From contig NZ_LMSH01000001.1 of assembly GCF_001428365.1 (NCBI RefSeq), forward strand, positions 439,685 to 503,684: a stretch of 64,000 nucleotides of DNA, written 5' to 3'. Shown here in pieces: positions 1-9,475 of the stretch. Under the pieces are notes generated by a model, which was given only the letters and a program-made list of their open reading frames with translations, had not been told where the DNA came from and ran no database searches. This DNA comes from Arthrobacter sp. Soil763 (lineage in GTDB: Bacteria > Actinomycetota > Actinomycetes > Actinomycetales > Micrococcaceae). The position numbers were made by a program, and so were the translations under genes. The stretch's first letter is position 1. Every line of letters begins with the position of its first letter.

Positions 1-114
1 GACCTCAGGCGGGTCAACGAAGTCGGCGACGGCGGCGGAGAGCGTGTCGTTGCGTTCCCCGAGGTTACTGCCGAGCGCGATCACGGCGCGGGTGAAGGGC
101 GCGGAGGGGGTCAT
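1..114 (-). CDS. folK: 2-amino-4-hydroxy-6-hydroxymethyldihydropteridine pyrophosphokinase, N-terminal fragment
   Basis: The first 38 codons of FolK, cut by the window edge. The enzyme transfers pyrophosphate from ATP to 6-hydroxymethyl-dihydropterin, the step before dihydropteroate synthase in folate synthesis. The visible N-terminus carries the typical AVIALGSNLGERNDTL stretch of the family. Its ATG overlaps the stop of folB by four bases (ATGA), so translation is probably coupled. It is the last visible gene of the fol cluster. The kinase active site lies outside the window and cannot be checked. Confidence 0.88.
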   Translation of the reverse strand, partial: MTPSAPFTRAVIALGSNLGERNDTLSAAVADFVDPPEV

Positions 115-470
115 GGCCGTTCCCGGTGCACGCTGACGGACACGTCGCCGAAGTCGACGTCGATCGGGGCCTGGGGTTTGTGCACGGTGACGTCCACCGC
201 CGCGAGCGGGAAGCGCCGCAGCAGGTCCTCGGCAATCCGCACGGCCAGGGCCTCGATCAGGTTCAGCGGCGTCCCGGTGATCCAGCCGCGGATGCACTCG
301 GCGACCTCGCCGTAATGCGCGGTGTCCCGCACGTCGTCGGACGCGGCCGCCGGGCCGAAATCCAGATGCAGCACCGCGTCGACGACGAACGGCTGGCCGT
401 CCCGGCGTTCGAAGTCGAACACCCCGTGGTGTCCGACGGCAGTGACGCCGCTAAGCGTGATCCGGTCCAT
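111..470 (-). CDS. folB: dihydroneopterin aldolase
   Basis: 119 residues, normal length for FolB, which cleaves 7,8-dihydroneopterin to 6-hydroxymethyl-dihydropterin and glycolaldehyde in the cytoplasm. The family landmarks are present: GHHGVFDFE near residues 13-21 (catalytic-side Glu21), Tyr53, NLIEALA with Glu73, and VHKPQAPI with Lys98, the lysine that activates water in characterised enzymes. It lies ten bases after folP and overlaps folK by four bases, so it is part of the folE-folP-folB-folK operon. A GAGG element about eight bases upstream can serve as ribosome binding site. Confidence 0.95.
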   Translation of the reverse strand: MDRITLSGVTAVGHHGVFDFERRDGQPFVVDAVLHLDFGPAAASDDVRDTAHYGEVAECIRGWITGTPLNLIEALAVRIAEDLLRRFPLAAVDVTVHKPQAPIDVDFGDVSVSVHRERP

Positions 471-480
471 TCCCGCGGCC

Positions 481-1422
481 TCAGCTGTGGCCGGCGGCCG
501 GCGCCGCGGGGCGGGGAACCGGCGCGATACGGGCGGCGACCTTGACGGCGTCGAGGCTGGAGGAGACGTCGTGCACCCGGACCGCCCAGGCGCCGCGGAG
601 GGCGCTGATGGCGGTCACGGCCGCGGTGGCAGCGTCGCGCTCGGCGGGGGCCGCCGCCTTGCCGGCGACGGTCAGGAGGCTGCCGAGGAAGCGCTTCCGG
701 GAGGCCGCGACCAGGACGCGGTGGCCCATGGCCTGGAGCACGTCGATGTTCTGCAGGAGTTCCCAGTTCTGCGCCTCGTTCTTGGCAAAGCCCAGGCCGG
801 GGTCGAGGATGATCTGCTCCGGCGTGGCCCCGGCGGCGTACAGCTTGTCCCGGACGCCGGCGAGCTCTGCGGCGACCTCCCCCGCGACGTCGGTGTAGTC
901 GGCGAGCGAGTCCATGGTGCTGGCGTCGCCGCGGCGGTGGGTGAGGATGTACGGCGCCTTGCTGCGCGCCACCAGCTCCACCATGTCCGGTTCGATCGTG
1001 AGGCCGGAGACGTCGTTGATGATGGCGGCACCGGCGGCCAGCGCGGCCTCTGCGGTGGCGGCGTGGGTGGTGTCGATGCTCACCAGGGCGCCGGCCTTGA
1101 CCAGCGCCTCGATCACGGGCAGCACCCGCTGCTGTTCCTCCGCGACGCTGACCTCGGCGGCGCCGGGCCGGGTGGACTCCCCGCCGACGTCGATGATGTC
1201 GGCGCCGGCGTAGTACATCCGCAGGCCGGCGGCGACGGCGGAATCCGCGGTCGCGTGCCGGCCGCCGTCGCTGAACGAATCCGGGGTGACGTTGAGGATC
1301 CCCATCACCAGCGTCCGGTCCGTGGGCAGGTCCTTGAAGGCGGCCGCCGGGCGCGGCTTGCGCAGCACGGGCAGCGGCGAGGTGGCGGGTCCGGTTCCGG
1401 GTGCTGCGGCGAGGGAATCCAT
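481..1422 (-). CDS. folP: dihydropteroate synthase
   Basis: 313 residues. FolP condenses p-aminobenzoate with 6-hydroxymethyl-dihydropterin pyrophosphate and is the target of sulfonamides. Both family signatures are visible: MGILNVTPDSFSDGG near residues 40-55 and GADIIDVGGESTRPGA near 73-88. The later strands ILDPGLGFAK and the SRKRFLG loop are also intact. About 35 residues precede the TIM barrel, longer than in E. coli but common in actinobacteria. The start is 12 bases after the folE stop. No resistance-type insertion is seen after the first signature. Confidence 0.96.
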   Translation of the reverse strand: MDSLAAAPGTGPATSPLPVLRKPRPAAAFKDLPTDRTLVMGILNVTPDSFSDGGRHATADSAVAAGLRMYYAGADIIDVGGESTRPGAAEVSVAEEQQRVLPVIEALVKAGALVSIDTTHAATAEAALAAGAAIINDVSGLTIEPDMVELVARSKAPYILTHRRGDASTMDSLADYTDVAGEVAAELAGVRDKLYAAGATPEQIILDPGLGFAKNEAQNWELLQNIDVLQAMGHRVLVAASRKRFLGSLLTVAGKAAAPAERDAATAAVTAISALRGAWAVRVHDVSSSLDAVKVAARIAPVPRPAAPAAGHS

Positions 1423-1434
1423 TGTGTGTCTTTC

Positions 1435-2088
1435 TTACCTTCCGAGGATGAGGCTCATGGCTTCGGCGCGGGTGGCCGGGTCATGCAGCTGCCCGCGGAC
1501 CGCGCTGGTCACGGTCTTCGCGCCGGGCTTGCGGATGCCGCGCATCGACATGCAAAGGTGTTCGCATTCGACGACGACGATCGCGCCGCGCGGCTTCAGG
1601 TGGGTCACCAGGGCTTCGACGATCTGGGTCGTCAGCCGTTCCTGGACCTGCGGGCGACGGGCGTACATGTCCACCAGCCGGGCCAGCTTGCTCAGCCCGG
1701 TCACCTTGCCGTCATGGGAGGGGATGTAGCCGACGTGCGCCACGCCGTGGAATGGGACCAGGTGGTGTTCGCAGGTCGAGTAGAACGGGATGTCCTTGAC
1801 CAGGACGAGTTCCTCGTGGTCCAGGTCGAAGGTGGTGGCGAGGATCTCGGCGGCGTCGTGGTGCAGCCCGGCAAACATTTCCGCGTAGGCGTTGGCCACC
1901 CTTTTCGGGGTGTCCTGCAGCCCGCCCCGGTCCGGGTCTTCGCCGATGGCGAGCAGGATCTCGCGCACCGCCGCCCGGATCCGCGGGCGGTCCACCTTGC
2001 TGGAATGCTGGCCGGCCGCCCCCGCCGCCTCGGCGGAGAAGGCGCCGGCGGTGGCGGGAACGTCGTCGTCGTCGAAGAAGGAAGTCAC
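1435..2088 (-). CDS. folE: GTP cyclohydrolase I
   Basis: 217 residues. FolE converts GTP to 7,8-dihydroneopterin triphosphate, the entry step of folate synthesis. The zinc site is complete: STCEHH (Cys106, His109) and CEHLCM (Cys179). The conserved QERLTTQI and RGAIVVVE segments are also present. The chosen GTG start lies only nine bases after the ftsH stop and has no ribosome binding site. Instead a perfect TAGGCT hexamer (2095-2100 on the plus strand) lies exactly six bases upstream, so folE may also be made from its own leaderless transcript besides ftsH read-through. The first ~30 residues are Ala/Asp-rich and outside the catalytic fold. Confidence 0.96.
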   Translation of the reverse strand: MTSFFDDDDVPATAGAFSAEAAGAAGQHSSKVDRPRIRAAVREILLAIGEDPDRGGLQDTPKRVANAYAEMFAGLHHDAAEILATTFDLDHEELVLVKDIPFYSTCEHHLVPFHGVAHVGYIPSHDGKVTGLSKLARLVDMYARRPQVQERLTTQIVEALVTHLKPRGAIVVVECEHLCMSMRGIRKPGAKTVTSAVRGQLHDPATRAEAMSLILGR

Positions 2089-2094
2089 AGCAAA

Positions 2095-2100
2095 AGCCTA
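2095..2100 (-). promoter_or_regulatory. candidate -10 box (TAGGCT) for a leaderless folE mRNA
   Basis: TAGGCT on the minus strand ends six bases before the folE GTG. Its first three bases are the ftsH TAG stop codon. No clear -35 element is visible. In actinobacteria TANNNT placed 6-7 bases before a start codon marks leaderless transcripts. That reading is inference here. Confidence 0.5.
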
Positions 2101-4161
2101 GCCGGGATGGACGTCAGGCCCGATATCCGTAACGCCCTCCTGGAAGGACTCCTGTCCGGGCACGCCCTGGGCGTGCGGCGGGCGGGCGTCCAGCGGCTCC
2201 TCGAGCCGGGCTTCCTTGGCTTCCTCCTGGGCCTCGCGTTCGGCCTTCTCGCGGCGGGATTCCACCGGGCCGACGCCGAGGATGGGGCGGCTTTCCTTCG
2301 ACAGCCAGATCTCGCGGAAATCGCGCTTGCGGATATCCGAGAAGACCTGCGCGATCTCGTTCTGGTTCAGCGTCTCGCGTTCGAGCAGTTCCACTGCGAG
2401 GCGGTCCAGGACGTCGCGGTTCTCGGTCAAGATCGCGTACGCCTCGTCGTGGGCGTTCTCGATCAGGCGGCGCACTTCCTCGTCCACGACGTAGGCGATC
2501 TGGTCCGAGTAGTTGCGCTCGTGGCCGGCGTCGCGGCCCAGGAACGGCTCGCCGCCGCCCTGGCCGAGCCGGACGGCGCCCACGCGCTCACTCATGCCGA
2601 ACTCGGTGACCATCTTGCGGGCGATGCCGGTGGCCTTCTCGATGTCGTTGGAGGCACCGGTGGACGGGTCGTGGAAGACGAGTTCCTCGGCGACCCGGCC
2701 GCCCATGGCGTAGGCCATCTGGTCCAGCAGTTCGTTGCGGGTCACGGAGTACTTGTCGTTCTCCGGGACCACCATCGTGTAGCCGAGGGCGCGGCCGCGC
2801 GGCAGGATGGTGATCTTGGTGACCGGCGCGGAGTTGCGCAGCGCCGCGGCGACCAGGGCGTGGCCGCCCTCGTGGTAGGCGGTGACCTTGCGCTCGTGTT
2901 CCTTCATGACCCGGCTGCGCTTTTGCGGGCCGGCCATGACGCGGTCGATTGCCTCGTCCAGCGCCCGGTCATCGATCAGGTTCGCGTTGGAGCGGGCGGT
3001 GAGCAGCGCGGCCTCGTTCAGGACGTTGGCCAGGTCCGCGCCGGTGTAGCCGGGGGTCTTCTTTGCCACGGCCTTGAGGTCGACGCCGGGAGCCATCGGC
3101 TTGCCCTTGGCGTGGACCTTGAGGATCTGGTCGCGGCCGATCAAATCCGGGGCTTCGACCGAGATCTGGCGGTCGAAGCGGCCGGGGCGGAGCAGTGCCG
3201 GGTCGAGCACGTCCGGGCGGTTCGTCGCCGCGATCAGGATGACGTTGGTCTTCACGTCGAAGCCGTCCATCTCGACCAGCAGCTGGTTGAGGGTCTGCTC
3301 GCGCTCGTCGTTGCCGCCGCCGATGCCGGCGCCGCGGTGGCGGCCGACGGCGTCGATCTCATCGACGAAGATGATGGCCGGCGAGTTCGCCTTGGCCTGT
3401 TCGAAGAGGTCGCGGACGCGGGAGGCGCCGACGCCGACGAACATTTCCACGAAGTCGGAGCCGGAGATGGAGAAGAACGGGACTCCGGCTTCGCCGGCGA
3501 CGGCGCGGGCCAGCAGCGTCTTGCCGGTGCCGGGAGGGCCGTAGAGCAGCACGCCCTTGGGGATCTTGGCCCCGACGGCCTGGAATTTGGCGGGTTCCTG
3601 GAGGAATTCCTTGATTTCCTGGAGTTCCTCGACGGCCTCGTCGGCGCCGGCGACGTCGCTGAAGGTCACCTGCGGCATGTCCTTGTTGACCATCTTGGCC
3701 CTGGACTTGCCGAACTGCATGACCTTGGAGCCGCCGCCCTGCATCCGGGAGAGCAGGAACCAGAAGAGGACGCCCAGCAGGAGCACGGGAACCAGCAGGG
3801 AGAACAGGCCGGAGAACCAGTTGCTCTCGACCGGCTGGTCGGTGAAGCCGCTCGGCGGCTTCGCAGCGGTGACGGCCTTGACGACGTCCTCCGCGCGGGC
3901 GTTGACGAAGTAGAACTGGACGTTTTTGCCCTTGTTCTGGCCGTCCATCTGGTAGTCGTCCTTCAGGACCAGGTCCACGCGGTTCTCGGCGTCGAAAATC
4001 TTGGCCTGTTCGACCTTGCCGGAGGACAGCTGCGCGAGGCCGGCATCAGTGTCGATCCGCACCGAGCCGCCCGGGGCGAGCGTGGCAAAGGCCAGCAGGA
4101 GCATGCCGATGACAACGACAATCCAGATGCCCGGGCCCTTGAAGAAACTCTTAGCTTTCAT
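2098..4161 (-). CDS. ftsH: ATP-dependent zinc metalloprotease FtsH
   Basis: 687 residues, normal for actinobacterial FtsH, a membrane-anchored AAA+ protease that degrades misfolded and regulatory membrane and cytoplasmic proteins. Domains in order: transmembrane helix 1 (about 11-29), extracytoplasmic domain (30-113), helix 2 (about 115-138), AAA+ ATPase with Walker A GPPGTGKT (208-215) and Walker B IIFVDEID (263-270), SRH region [19 protein letters not shown], then the zinc protease domain with HEGGH at 430-434. The C-terminal ~60 residues are charged, low-complexity and probably disordered. It sits between hpt and folE as in many actinobacteria. The start has no good Shine-Dalgarno sequence. 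Confidence 0.97.
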   Translation of the reverse strand: MKAKSFFKGPGIWIVVVIGMLLLAFATLAPGGSVRIDTDAGLAQLSSGKVEQAKIFDAENRVDLVLKDDYQMDGQNKGKNVQFYFVNARAEDVVKAVTAAKPPSGFTDQPVESNWFSGLFSLLVPVLLLGVLFWFLLSRMQGGGSKVMQFGKSRAKMVNKDMPQVTFSDVAGADEAVEELQEIKEFLQEPAKFQAVGAKIPKGVLLYGPPGTGKTLLARAVAGEAGVPFFSISGSDFVEMFVGVGASRVRDLFEQAKANSPAIIFVDEIDAVGRHRGAGIGGGNDEREQTLNQLLVEMDGFDVKTNVILIAATNRPDVLDPALLRPGRFDRQISVEAPDLIGRDQILKVHAKGKPMAPGVDLKAVAKKTPGYTGADLANVLNEAALLTARSNANLIDDRALDEAIDRVMAGPQKRSRVMKEHERKVTAYHEGGHALVAAALRNSAPVTKITILPRGRALGYTMVVPENDKYSVTRNELLDQMAYAMGGRVAEELVFHDPSTGASNDIEKATGIARKMVTEFGMSERVGAVRLGQGGGEPFLGRDAGHERNYSDQIAYVVDEEVRRLIENAHDEAYAILTENRDVLDRLAVELLERETLNQNEIAQVFSDIRKRDFREIWLSKESRPILGVGPVESRREKAEREAQEEAKEARLEEPLDARPPHAQGVPGQESFQEGVTDIGPDVHPG

Positions 4162-4239
4162 CTGATCGGGGGCTGGCCCCGTCCCTCCTGGTAGTGCTGC
4201 ACGGCGACCGTTCTGCGCGCGTGTGGTGCTGCGTCAGGT

Positions 4240-4249
4240 TATAGCTATA
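4240..4249 (-). promoter_or_regulatory. probable ftsH promoter region (TATAGCTATA)
   Basis: The palindrome TATAGCTATA is the only A/T island in the 218-base hpt-ftsH gap (4162-4379). Read on the minus strand it is followed by ACC and offers a TATAAC/TATAGC -10 hexamer about 80 bases upstream of the ftsH ATG. No convincing -35 box is seen. The remainder of the gap is GC-rich with no other recognisable element apart from the hairpin next to hpt. Confidence 0.4.
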
Positions 4250-4353
4250 CACCGTCGCACAGACTCACGCACGGTCAGGGGCAAAAGTTCCCTGAGGGCG
4301 TAGCCGGGCGCCGTGCGGCGCGGAACGGGCCGGGTTCCGACGCCGGCGGGAGG

Positions 4354-4369
4354 GGCCGCCGGGGCGGCC
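4354..4369 (-). terminator. possible hairpin after hpt
   Basis: GGCCGCC and GGCGGCC form a tight GC-only hairpin 11 bases after the hpt stop. The loop is very small and there is no T-tract. In such GC-rich sequence this may be chance. Confidence 0.25.
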
Positions 4370-4379
4370 GGGCTCCGGT

Positions 4380-4931
4380 CTACTCGTAGACGTGCGGGGC
4401 CAGGGTGCCCACGAAGTCCAGGTTGCGGTACTTCTCGGCGTAGTCCAGGCCGTAGCCGACCACGAACTCGTTCGGGATGTCGTAGCCGACGTACTTAACG
4501 TCGATCTGGACCTTGGCGGCGGTGGGCTTGCGGAAAGCGGTGCAGATTTCCACGGAGGCCGGGCCGCGGGACTCCAGGTTGGTCTTGAGCCAGGACAGCG
4601 TCAGGCCGGAGTCGATGATGTCCTCGACAATCAGGACGTGCTTGCCCAGCAGGTCGGTGTCGAGGTCCTTGAGAATCCGCACCACGCCGGAGGACTGCGT
4701 GCCGGAGCCGTAGGAGGAGACGGCCATCCAGTCCATCGAGACGTGGCTGTGCAGTGCCCGGGCCAGGTCGGCCATGACCATGACCGCGCCCTTGAGCACG
4801 CCGACGATCAGCAGCTCGCGGCCCTCGTAGTCCTTGTCGATCTGGGCAGCCAGCTCGGCGATCCTGGTCTGGATCTGTTCCTTCGAGTACAGAACGTGCT
4901 TGAGGTCTGCCTGGACGTCGTTTGAATCCAC
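4380..4931 (-). CDS. hpt: hypoxanthine phosphoribosyltransferase
   Basis: 183 residues, typical for Hpt, which salvages hypoxanthine (and guanine) with PRPP to form IMP/GMP. The PRPP-binding loop is [17 protein letters not shown] (about residues 99-115) with the acidic pair ED. The [19 protein letters not shown] strand-helix that binds pyrophosphate and the C-terminal [14 protein letters not shown] purine loop are both present. The GTG start is supported by GGAG six bases upstream. It follows tilS by 29 bases; tilS-hpt-ftsH is a conserved order. Confidence 0.95.
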   Translation of the reverse strand: MDSNDVQADLKHVLYSKEQIQTRIAELAAQIDKDYEGRELLIVGVLKGAVMVMADLARALHSHVSMDWMAVSSYGSGTQSSGVVRILKDLDTDLLGKHVLIVEDIIDSGLTLSWLKTNLESRGPASVEICTAFRKPTAAKVQIDVKYVGYDIPNEFVVGYGLDYAEKYRNLDFVGTLAPHVYE

Positions 4932-4960
4932 GAATGGCTCCTGTGTAGATGCGGGTGCGG

Positions 4961-6091
4961 CTATTCTTGGGGCGGCTTTTGAGGCCGGAATACAAGCTTC
5001 CCACAGCGGGCGCCTTCACGGGGAACCCCGGCAGCGCCGGAACGCTCCTCCGCGGACAGCTGGGCGAGCGAGAGCCGGTAGACGCTCACGCCGCCGGGCA
5101 GCTCCACCGGCCCCGCCGATCCCTGCCGGCGCAGCAGCGCCTCGGCGGCCAGCAGCCGCTGGTAGCTGGGCTGTTGCCCGCCGATGGCGGCGGCGGCCTT
5201 CGCGATCACACGGAACCTGATCGCCGGCGGCAGCTCGCGCAGCCCGGCCTCGGGCAGGCTGAGCTCCGCGCCGAAGCGTTCGCGCAGGCGCAGGTACGTG
5301 GCGTTGGCCACATCCTCAAGGTAGTCGGCGTCGAGCTGCAGGATGGCTGCCGTCCTGGCAAGTGACTCCGCGACGCCGGGACCGAGCTTGTCCTCCAGCA
5401 TGGGCAGCACTTCCACCCGGGTCCGGGACCGGGCGAAGGCGGGGTCCTGGTTGCTCGGGTCGTGCCACGGGTCCAACCCCTCCGCGGCGCAGATGTCCAG
5501 GGTTTCGGCCCGGCGCAGTTCCAGGAACGGCCGCATCAGGCGGCCGCGGACCGGCCGCATGCCCGCGAGCGACCGGGTGCCCGAGCCGCGGGCCAGGCCC
5601 AGCAGGACCTGTTCGGCCTGGTCGTCCAGGGTGTGGCCGAGCAGGATGGCGTCGGCCCCGGTGTCGTCGGCGGCGGCGTCGAGCGCTGCGTGCCGGGCGT
5701 CCCGCGCGGCGGCTTCCGGCCCCATCCCGGTGGGCGCGACGTCGACCGTCCTGACCTGGACCGGGTCGAGGCCAAGGCCGCGGAGCACCTCGGCGGTAGC
5801 CGCGGCCACCTCGGCGGAACCGGGCTGCAGCCGGTGGTCCACGACGACGGCGCCGACGGAGACCGGGTGCCCGTCGACGTGGCCGCGGCGGGCGAAGTAG
5901 GCGGCGACGGCGGCGAGCGCGAGCGAGTCCGGGCCGCCGCTGCAGGCCACGAGCACCCGTCCGGGGTAGCCGGCGCCGGCGAGCGCGTCCTGCAGCAGCT
6001 TCCGCGCCTTGCCGACGACGGGCGCGAGGCGTCCGGGCCGCCGTCGTGCTCCGGACGCTGCCGGGAGGCCGGGACCGGTGGTGTCCGGCAC
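4961..6091 (-). CDS. tilS: tRNA(Ile)-lysidine synthase
   Basis: 376 residues. TilS attaches lysine to C34 of the CAU-anticodon tRNA-Ile so that it reads AUA. The N-terminal PP-loop ATPase motif is [15 protein letters not shown] (about residues 46-60). [20 protein letters not shown] and the following [14 protein letters not shown] segments are family landmarks. The C-terminal region is shorter than in E. coli TilS, as in other actinobacteria. The GTG start is three bases from the stop of the upstream protease gene, so translation is probably coupled. Confidence 0.94.
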   Translation of the reverse strand: MPDTTGPGLPAASGARRRPGRLAPVVGKARKLLQDALAGAGYPGRVLVACSGGPDSLALAAVAAYFARRGHVDGHPVSVGAVVVDHRLQPGSAEVAAATAEVLRGLGLDPVQVRTVDVAPTGMGPEAAARDARHAALDAAADDTGADAILLGHTLDDQAEQVLLGLARGSGTRSLAGMRPVRGRLMRPFLELRRAETLDICAAEGLDPWHDPSNQDPAFARSRTRVEVLPMLEDKLGPGVAESLARTAAILQLDADYLEDVANATYLRLRERFGAELSLPEAGLRELPPAIRFRVIAKAAAAIGGQQPSYQRLLAAEALLRRQGSAGPVELPGGVSVYRLSLAQLSAEERSGAAGVPREGARCGKLVFRPQKPPQE

Positions 6092-6094
6092 GGG

Positions 6095-7234
6095 CTAGAG
6101 GCCCATCCGCTCGAGCCACAACTTCGGGTCGTGGATCTCGGGCTCGGTGGGCAGGTGGCCGGCTTCCTCCCAGACCCGGTTGAACCCGTCCATCCCGGCG
6201 GCGTCGACCACCTGCCGGACGAATTTCGAGCCGTCGCTGTACTGCCGCATCTTCGCGTCGAGGCCCAGCAGGCTGCGGATGAACTTCTCGACCGCCCCGC
6301 GGTCCTTGCCGCGGGCGTTGAAGCGCTGCCGGATGGTCTTGACCGAGGGGACGATGCTGGCGTCCACCGCATCCATGACCACATTGGCGTGGCCCTCAAG
6401 CAGGCTCATGACCGCAGTGAGGTGCGAGATCGCAGCCTTCTCCTCCGGGTCCTGCAGCAGGTCGAGGATGGCTCCCCGGCCCGGCGCGGACCCTGGCGCG
6501 GAACGGTCCTTGAGCGACTTCGCGGCCGCCGCGGCGCGTTCCATGATCGAATCGACGTTGCCGAGCAGGTGTCCGCTGAGGCCCTCGATCTGGTCCAGCA
6601 TGTGGTGGCGCAGCCACGGGGCGGCGGCGAACTGCACGCGGTGGGTCTGTTCGTGCAGGCACACCCACAGCCGGAAGTCCTCGGGCGCGACGTTGAGCTC
6701 GCGTTCCACCGAGATGATGTTGGGGGCCACCAGCAGCAGCCGGCCGGCGGCGGGGGCGGTGGAGTTCGGGGCCAGCGAGGCGAACGGGTCGTACTGGCCG
6801 AGGACCTTGCTGGAGAGGAACGCCAGGATCGCGCCGAGCTGGCTGCCGGTGATCGCACCGCTGACGCTCGCGGTGCCCGGGCCGACCGTCCCGTGCCGGC
6901 CCTCAAGCATCTTTTCAATCGCGGGCTGGAGCATCACGGCGAAGCTCTGCGTGTTCGCCTTCGCCCACGACGCCCGATCCACCACCAGGACGGAGGAGTC
7001 GCGCAGGTCGCGGGCCGCCTCGAGCCGGGTGATGTCGTGCACGTGCGGCACGGAGATGTCCGCCATAAGGCGCAGGTTGTCGACGGCGGCGCCGATCTCC
7101 CCGGCGCTGAGCACCGGGCCGGGCGGGGTGAGCCGCGCGGCCGTGGACGCGGCGAGCTCCCAGTTGATCAGGGCTTGGGCCCGGGTTTTCGACTCTGCTG
7201 ACGTCTCGCGCGAAGAGAACTCCATAACCCCCAT
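6095..7234 (-). CDS. zinc-dependent metalloprotease (DUF2342 / zincin-like family)
   Basis: 379 residues. The family is conserved in actinobacteria (DUF2342, sometimes called F420-biosynthesis-associated) and predicted to be a zincin; its substrate is unknown to me. Visible support: WVCLHEQTHRVQF, with HEQTH at 194-198 as the zinc/catalytic motif, and EGHANVVMDAVD (Glu280, His282) as a plausible third-ligand region. No signal peptide or membrane helix is evident, so it is probably cytoplasmic. The frame also allows a start three codons later at 7225. Its place between dacB and tilS is typical. The role in cell-wall or tRNA metabolism is not established. Confidence 0.82.
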   Translation of the reverse strand: MGVMEFSSRETSAESKTRAQALINWELAASTAARLTPPGPVLSAGEIGAAVDNLRLMADISVPHVHDITRLEAARDLRDSSVLVVDRASWAKANTQSFAVMLQPAIEKMLEGRHGTVGPGTASVSGAITGSQLGAILAFLSSKVLGQYDPFASLAPNSTAPAAGRLLLVAPNIISVERELNVAPEDFRLWVCLHEQTHRVQFAAAPWLRHHMLDQIEGLSGHLLGNVDSIMERAAAAAKSLKDRSAPGSAPGRGAILDLLQDPEEKAAISHLTAVMSLLEGHANVVMDAVDASIVPSVKTIRQRFNARGKDRGAVEKFIRSLLGLDAKMRQYSDGSKFVRQVVDAAGMDGFNRVWEEAGHLPTEPEIHDPKLWLERMGL

Positions 7235-7291
7235 CAGATCACAGCGGGCCGGGATTGCGCCTTAATCCCTGGGACGGTCCGTTGGGCGGTC

Positions 7292-8824
7292 CTAGCGGCA
7301 GCCGCAGCCGGCGAGGATCGAGGCCGCCCGGTCCAGGGCCACCTTGTTGCCGGCGGCGCCGGGGGTGAGGCCGTTGCCGATGAAGGAGAAGACCAGCAGG
7401 CGGCCGTCGGCGTCGACGACGTAACCACTGAGTGCGATCACGGTGTTCAGGGTGCCGGTCTTGGCCCGGACCAGGCCGGCGCCGCCGGCGGTGCTGGAGT
7501 CCGTGTACCGGCTATCCAGCGTCCCGGTCAGCCCGGCCACCGGGAACCCGGCCAGCGCGGACCGGAGGCGGGTGTCCGGGCCGCTCGTCATGGCGCGGAC
7601 GACGGCGGACAGCTGCCGCGCCGAGACCTTGTTGGCGAGCGTCAGCCCGGCCAGGTCGGCCGCCCGGAGCGTGGCCGCGGGAACTTTCAGCTCCTCCAGC
7701 TGCTGCAGCACGGCGGCGACGGCACCGTCATTGCTGGCCGGCTTCCCCTCCGCGGCCGCCACCATCCGGCCCAGCACCTCGGCGAGGTAGTTGTCCGAGG
7801 TGCGCAGCATCAGGTCCACCTGCTGGCCGACGGTGGCGGACTGGACCTCGGCCAGGACCGCGCCCGCCTGCCAGCCGCTTGCTCCGCCGGACTCAGTGTC
7901 GGGCTTTGCAGGCGCCGGGGACGGCGTCGGCAGCGCCGGTGCGCGGTTCACGCCGGCCGCCACGGTGACCCCGGCGGCGGAAAGCCGGTCCGCAAAGGCC
8001 TGCGCGGCGGTCAGGGCCGCATCCCGCGGTCGCGGGCCGGCGGTGACGTCCGGGTCATAGCGTGCCGAGTTCAGGGCCAGCGGGAACAACGGCGCGACTT
8101 CCCCGGCCGCCACGTCTTCCGGGCTCCAGGCCGGGTTGAGGGCTGGCCCGCTGAAAAGCGAATCGTCCAGCAGCACCTTGACCTTCGTGGTGGCACCGGC
8201 CTGCTGCAGCGCCCGGGCGGTGGACCGCGCCAGGGTGGCAAGGCCGGCGTGGCCCAGCACGGCGTTCGGTTCGGAGTCGCCCGCGCCCAGCAGCACGTCT
8301 CCCCCGCCGGTCAGGACGACGCTGCCCGGGGCGGGGCCGGCCACGACCCTGGTGCTGAACCGCGTCTCCGGGCCCAGCGTGCGGAGCGCGGCGGCGGCGG
8401 TGAGCAGCTTGATGTTGGAGGCGGGGGCACGCAGTTCGTCGCCGGACCGGTCGAAAAGCACCTTGCCCGTGACGGCGTCCTGCACCACGCCGCTGAAGGA
8501 GCCGGCGCCGTCGGCCTTGAGCGTTGCCGTGAGTTTGGCGGCGAGGACAGCGGCGCCGGGCATCGGGGCCGTGCCGGTGAGCGGCTGCAGGGCGGCCGGG
8601 TGTCCGGCGGCTCCGGCGGAGCTGAGGGTCTCCGGGACCTGCTGCCACGGGCCGGCGGCGACGGGTTCCGGGGGCGCCGGCGGGCCGAGGAATCCGGGGC
8701 TGAGGGCCGCGCCGGCGGGAACGGCGAGCGCGGCAATCAGGAGGGCCGGGAGCAGCATCGGGAGGATCCGCCCGAGGCTTCCGGGCTCCTGGGCCGTGCC
8801 CCCGCGGCCCTCACTGCGTTTCAT
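7292..8824 (-). CDS. dacB: D-alanyl-D-alanine carboxypeptidase/endopeptidase (PBP4, peptidase S13)
   Basis: 510 residues. This class C penicillin-binding protein removes the terminal D-Ala and/or cleaves peptide cross-links in peptidoglycan outside the membrane. A basic N-terminus precedes a hydrophobic helix at about 19-41 (signal peptide or anchor). All three active-site motifs are present: SNIK (136-139), SDN (343-345) and KTGT (455-458). The long insert between motifs 1 and 2 is normal for S13. It heads the long minus-strand run ending in folate genes and is divergent from ppa. AAGGA lies about 12 bases upstream of the ATG. Confidence 0.93.
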   Translation of the reverse strand: MKRSEGRGGTAQEPGSLGRILPMLLPALLIAALAVPAGAALSPGFLGPPAPPEPVAAGPWQQVPETLSSAGAAGHPAALQPLTGTAPMPGAAVLAAKLTATLKADGAGSFSGVVQDAVTGKVLFDRSGDELRAPASNIKLLTAAAALRTLGPETRFSTRVVAGPAPGSVVLTGGGDVLLGAGDSEPNAVLGHAGLATLARSTARALQQAGATTKVKVLLDDSLFSGPALNPAWSPEDVAAGEVAPLFPLALNSARYDPDVTAGPRPRDAALTAAQAFADRLSAAGVTVAAGVNRAPALPTPSPAPAKPDTESGGASGWQAGAVLAEVQSATVGQQVDLMLRTSDNYLAEVLGRMVAAAEGKPASNDGAVAAVLQQLEELKVPAATLRAADLAGLTLANKVSARQLSAVVRAMTSGPDTRLRSALAGFPVAGLTGTLDSRYTDSSTAGGAGLVRAKTGTLNTVIALSGYVVDADGRLLVFSFIGNGLTPGAAGNKVALDRAASILAGCGCR

Positions 8825-8883
8825 GCTGCTGCTGGTCCTTAGTTCCGAAATGTCCCCGCTAGTTCCTGAAACCAGGGCCTGTC

Positions 8884-8910
8884 GCTATATCCTCAATAAT
8901 AGTCGGCGGC
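8884..8910. promoter_or_regulatory. A/T-rich divergent promoter region dacB/ppa
   Basis: The gap 8825-8976 holds one A/T island (GCTATATCCTCAATAATAG). It offers TATTAT/TATAGC hexamers toward dacB and TATATC/TAATAG toward ppa. I cannot assign single -35/-10 pairs with confidence. Confidence 0.35.
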
Positions 8911-8976
8911 ACCGTCACCACTTTTTCCGGACGCCACGTGTGCCGCGCACCCCCTGAATCCGTCGAGGAGCATTCC

Positions 8977-9468
8977 ATGAAGCATGACGTGACCATCGAG
9001 ATCCCCAAGGGATCACGCGTCAAGTACGAAGTCGACCACGAGACCGGCCGCGTCCGCCTGGACCGCGTCCTGTTCACCTCCATGCAGTACCCCACGCACT
9101 ACGGCTTCTTCGAGAACACCCTGGGCGAGGACGGCGACCCGCTGGACGCCCTGGTGCTCCTGCAGGACTTCGACCTCTACCCCGGCGTGATCGTCGAGGC
9201 CCGCCCGATCGGCGTGTTCAACATGACCGACGACGGCGGCGGGGACGCCAAGGTCCTCTGCGTGCCGGCCGACGCCCGTTTCGACCACATCAACGAGATC
9301 AGCGACGTCAACGAGTTCCTGATCAAGGAGATCGAGCACTTCTTCACCCGCTACAAGGACCTGGAGCCCGGCAAGTGGGTCAAGGCCGAGGGCTGGGGCG
9401 ACCGCGCCGCCGCCGAAGCCGAGCTCGAAGCCTCGATCAAGCGCTTCGTCCCCGGCGCCGGACACTAG
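8977..9468 (+). CDS. ppa: inorganic pyrophosphatase (family I)
   Basis: 163 residues. It hydrolyses pyrophosphate to phosphate and pulls biosynthetic reactions forward. The family I signature is [10 protein letters not shown] (about 48-57), with the metal-binding Asp residues. The N-terminal [13 protein letters not shown] and HYGFFENT segments are also typical. The ATG at 8977 is chosen because GAGGAG lies six bases upstream and [13 protein letters not shown] is the usual N-terminus; the open frame extends 13 codons further without support. A long palindrome follows directly after the stop. Confidence 0.96.
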   Translation: MKHDVTIEIPKGSRVKYEVDHETGRVRLDRVLFTSMQYPTHYGFFENTLGEDGDPLDALVLLQDFDLYPGVIVEARPIGVFNMTDDGGGDAKVLCVPADARFDHINEISDVNEFLIKEIEHFFTRYKDLEPGKWVKAEGWGDRAAAEAELEASIKRFVPGAGH

Positions 9469-9475
9469 TCCCCCT

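Noticed and set aside
322-4194. A continuous plus-strand open frame of about 1290 codons opposite folP, folE and ftsH
   Set aside because: It is the GC-driven antisense frame of genes with clear catalytic motifs; no start signal, no recognisable domain.
4354-4369. Strong rho-independent terminator after hpt
   Set aside because: Stem is short, loop nearly absent and no T-run; kept only as a low-confidence hairpin.
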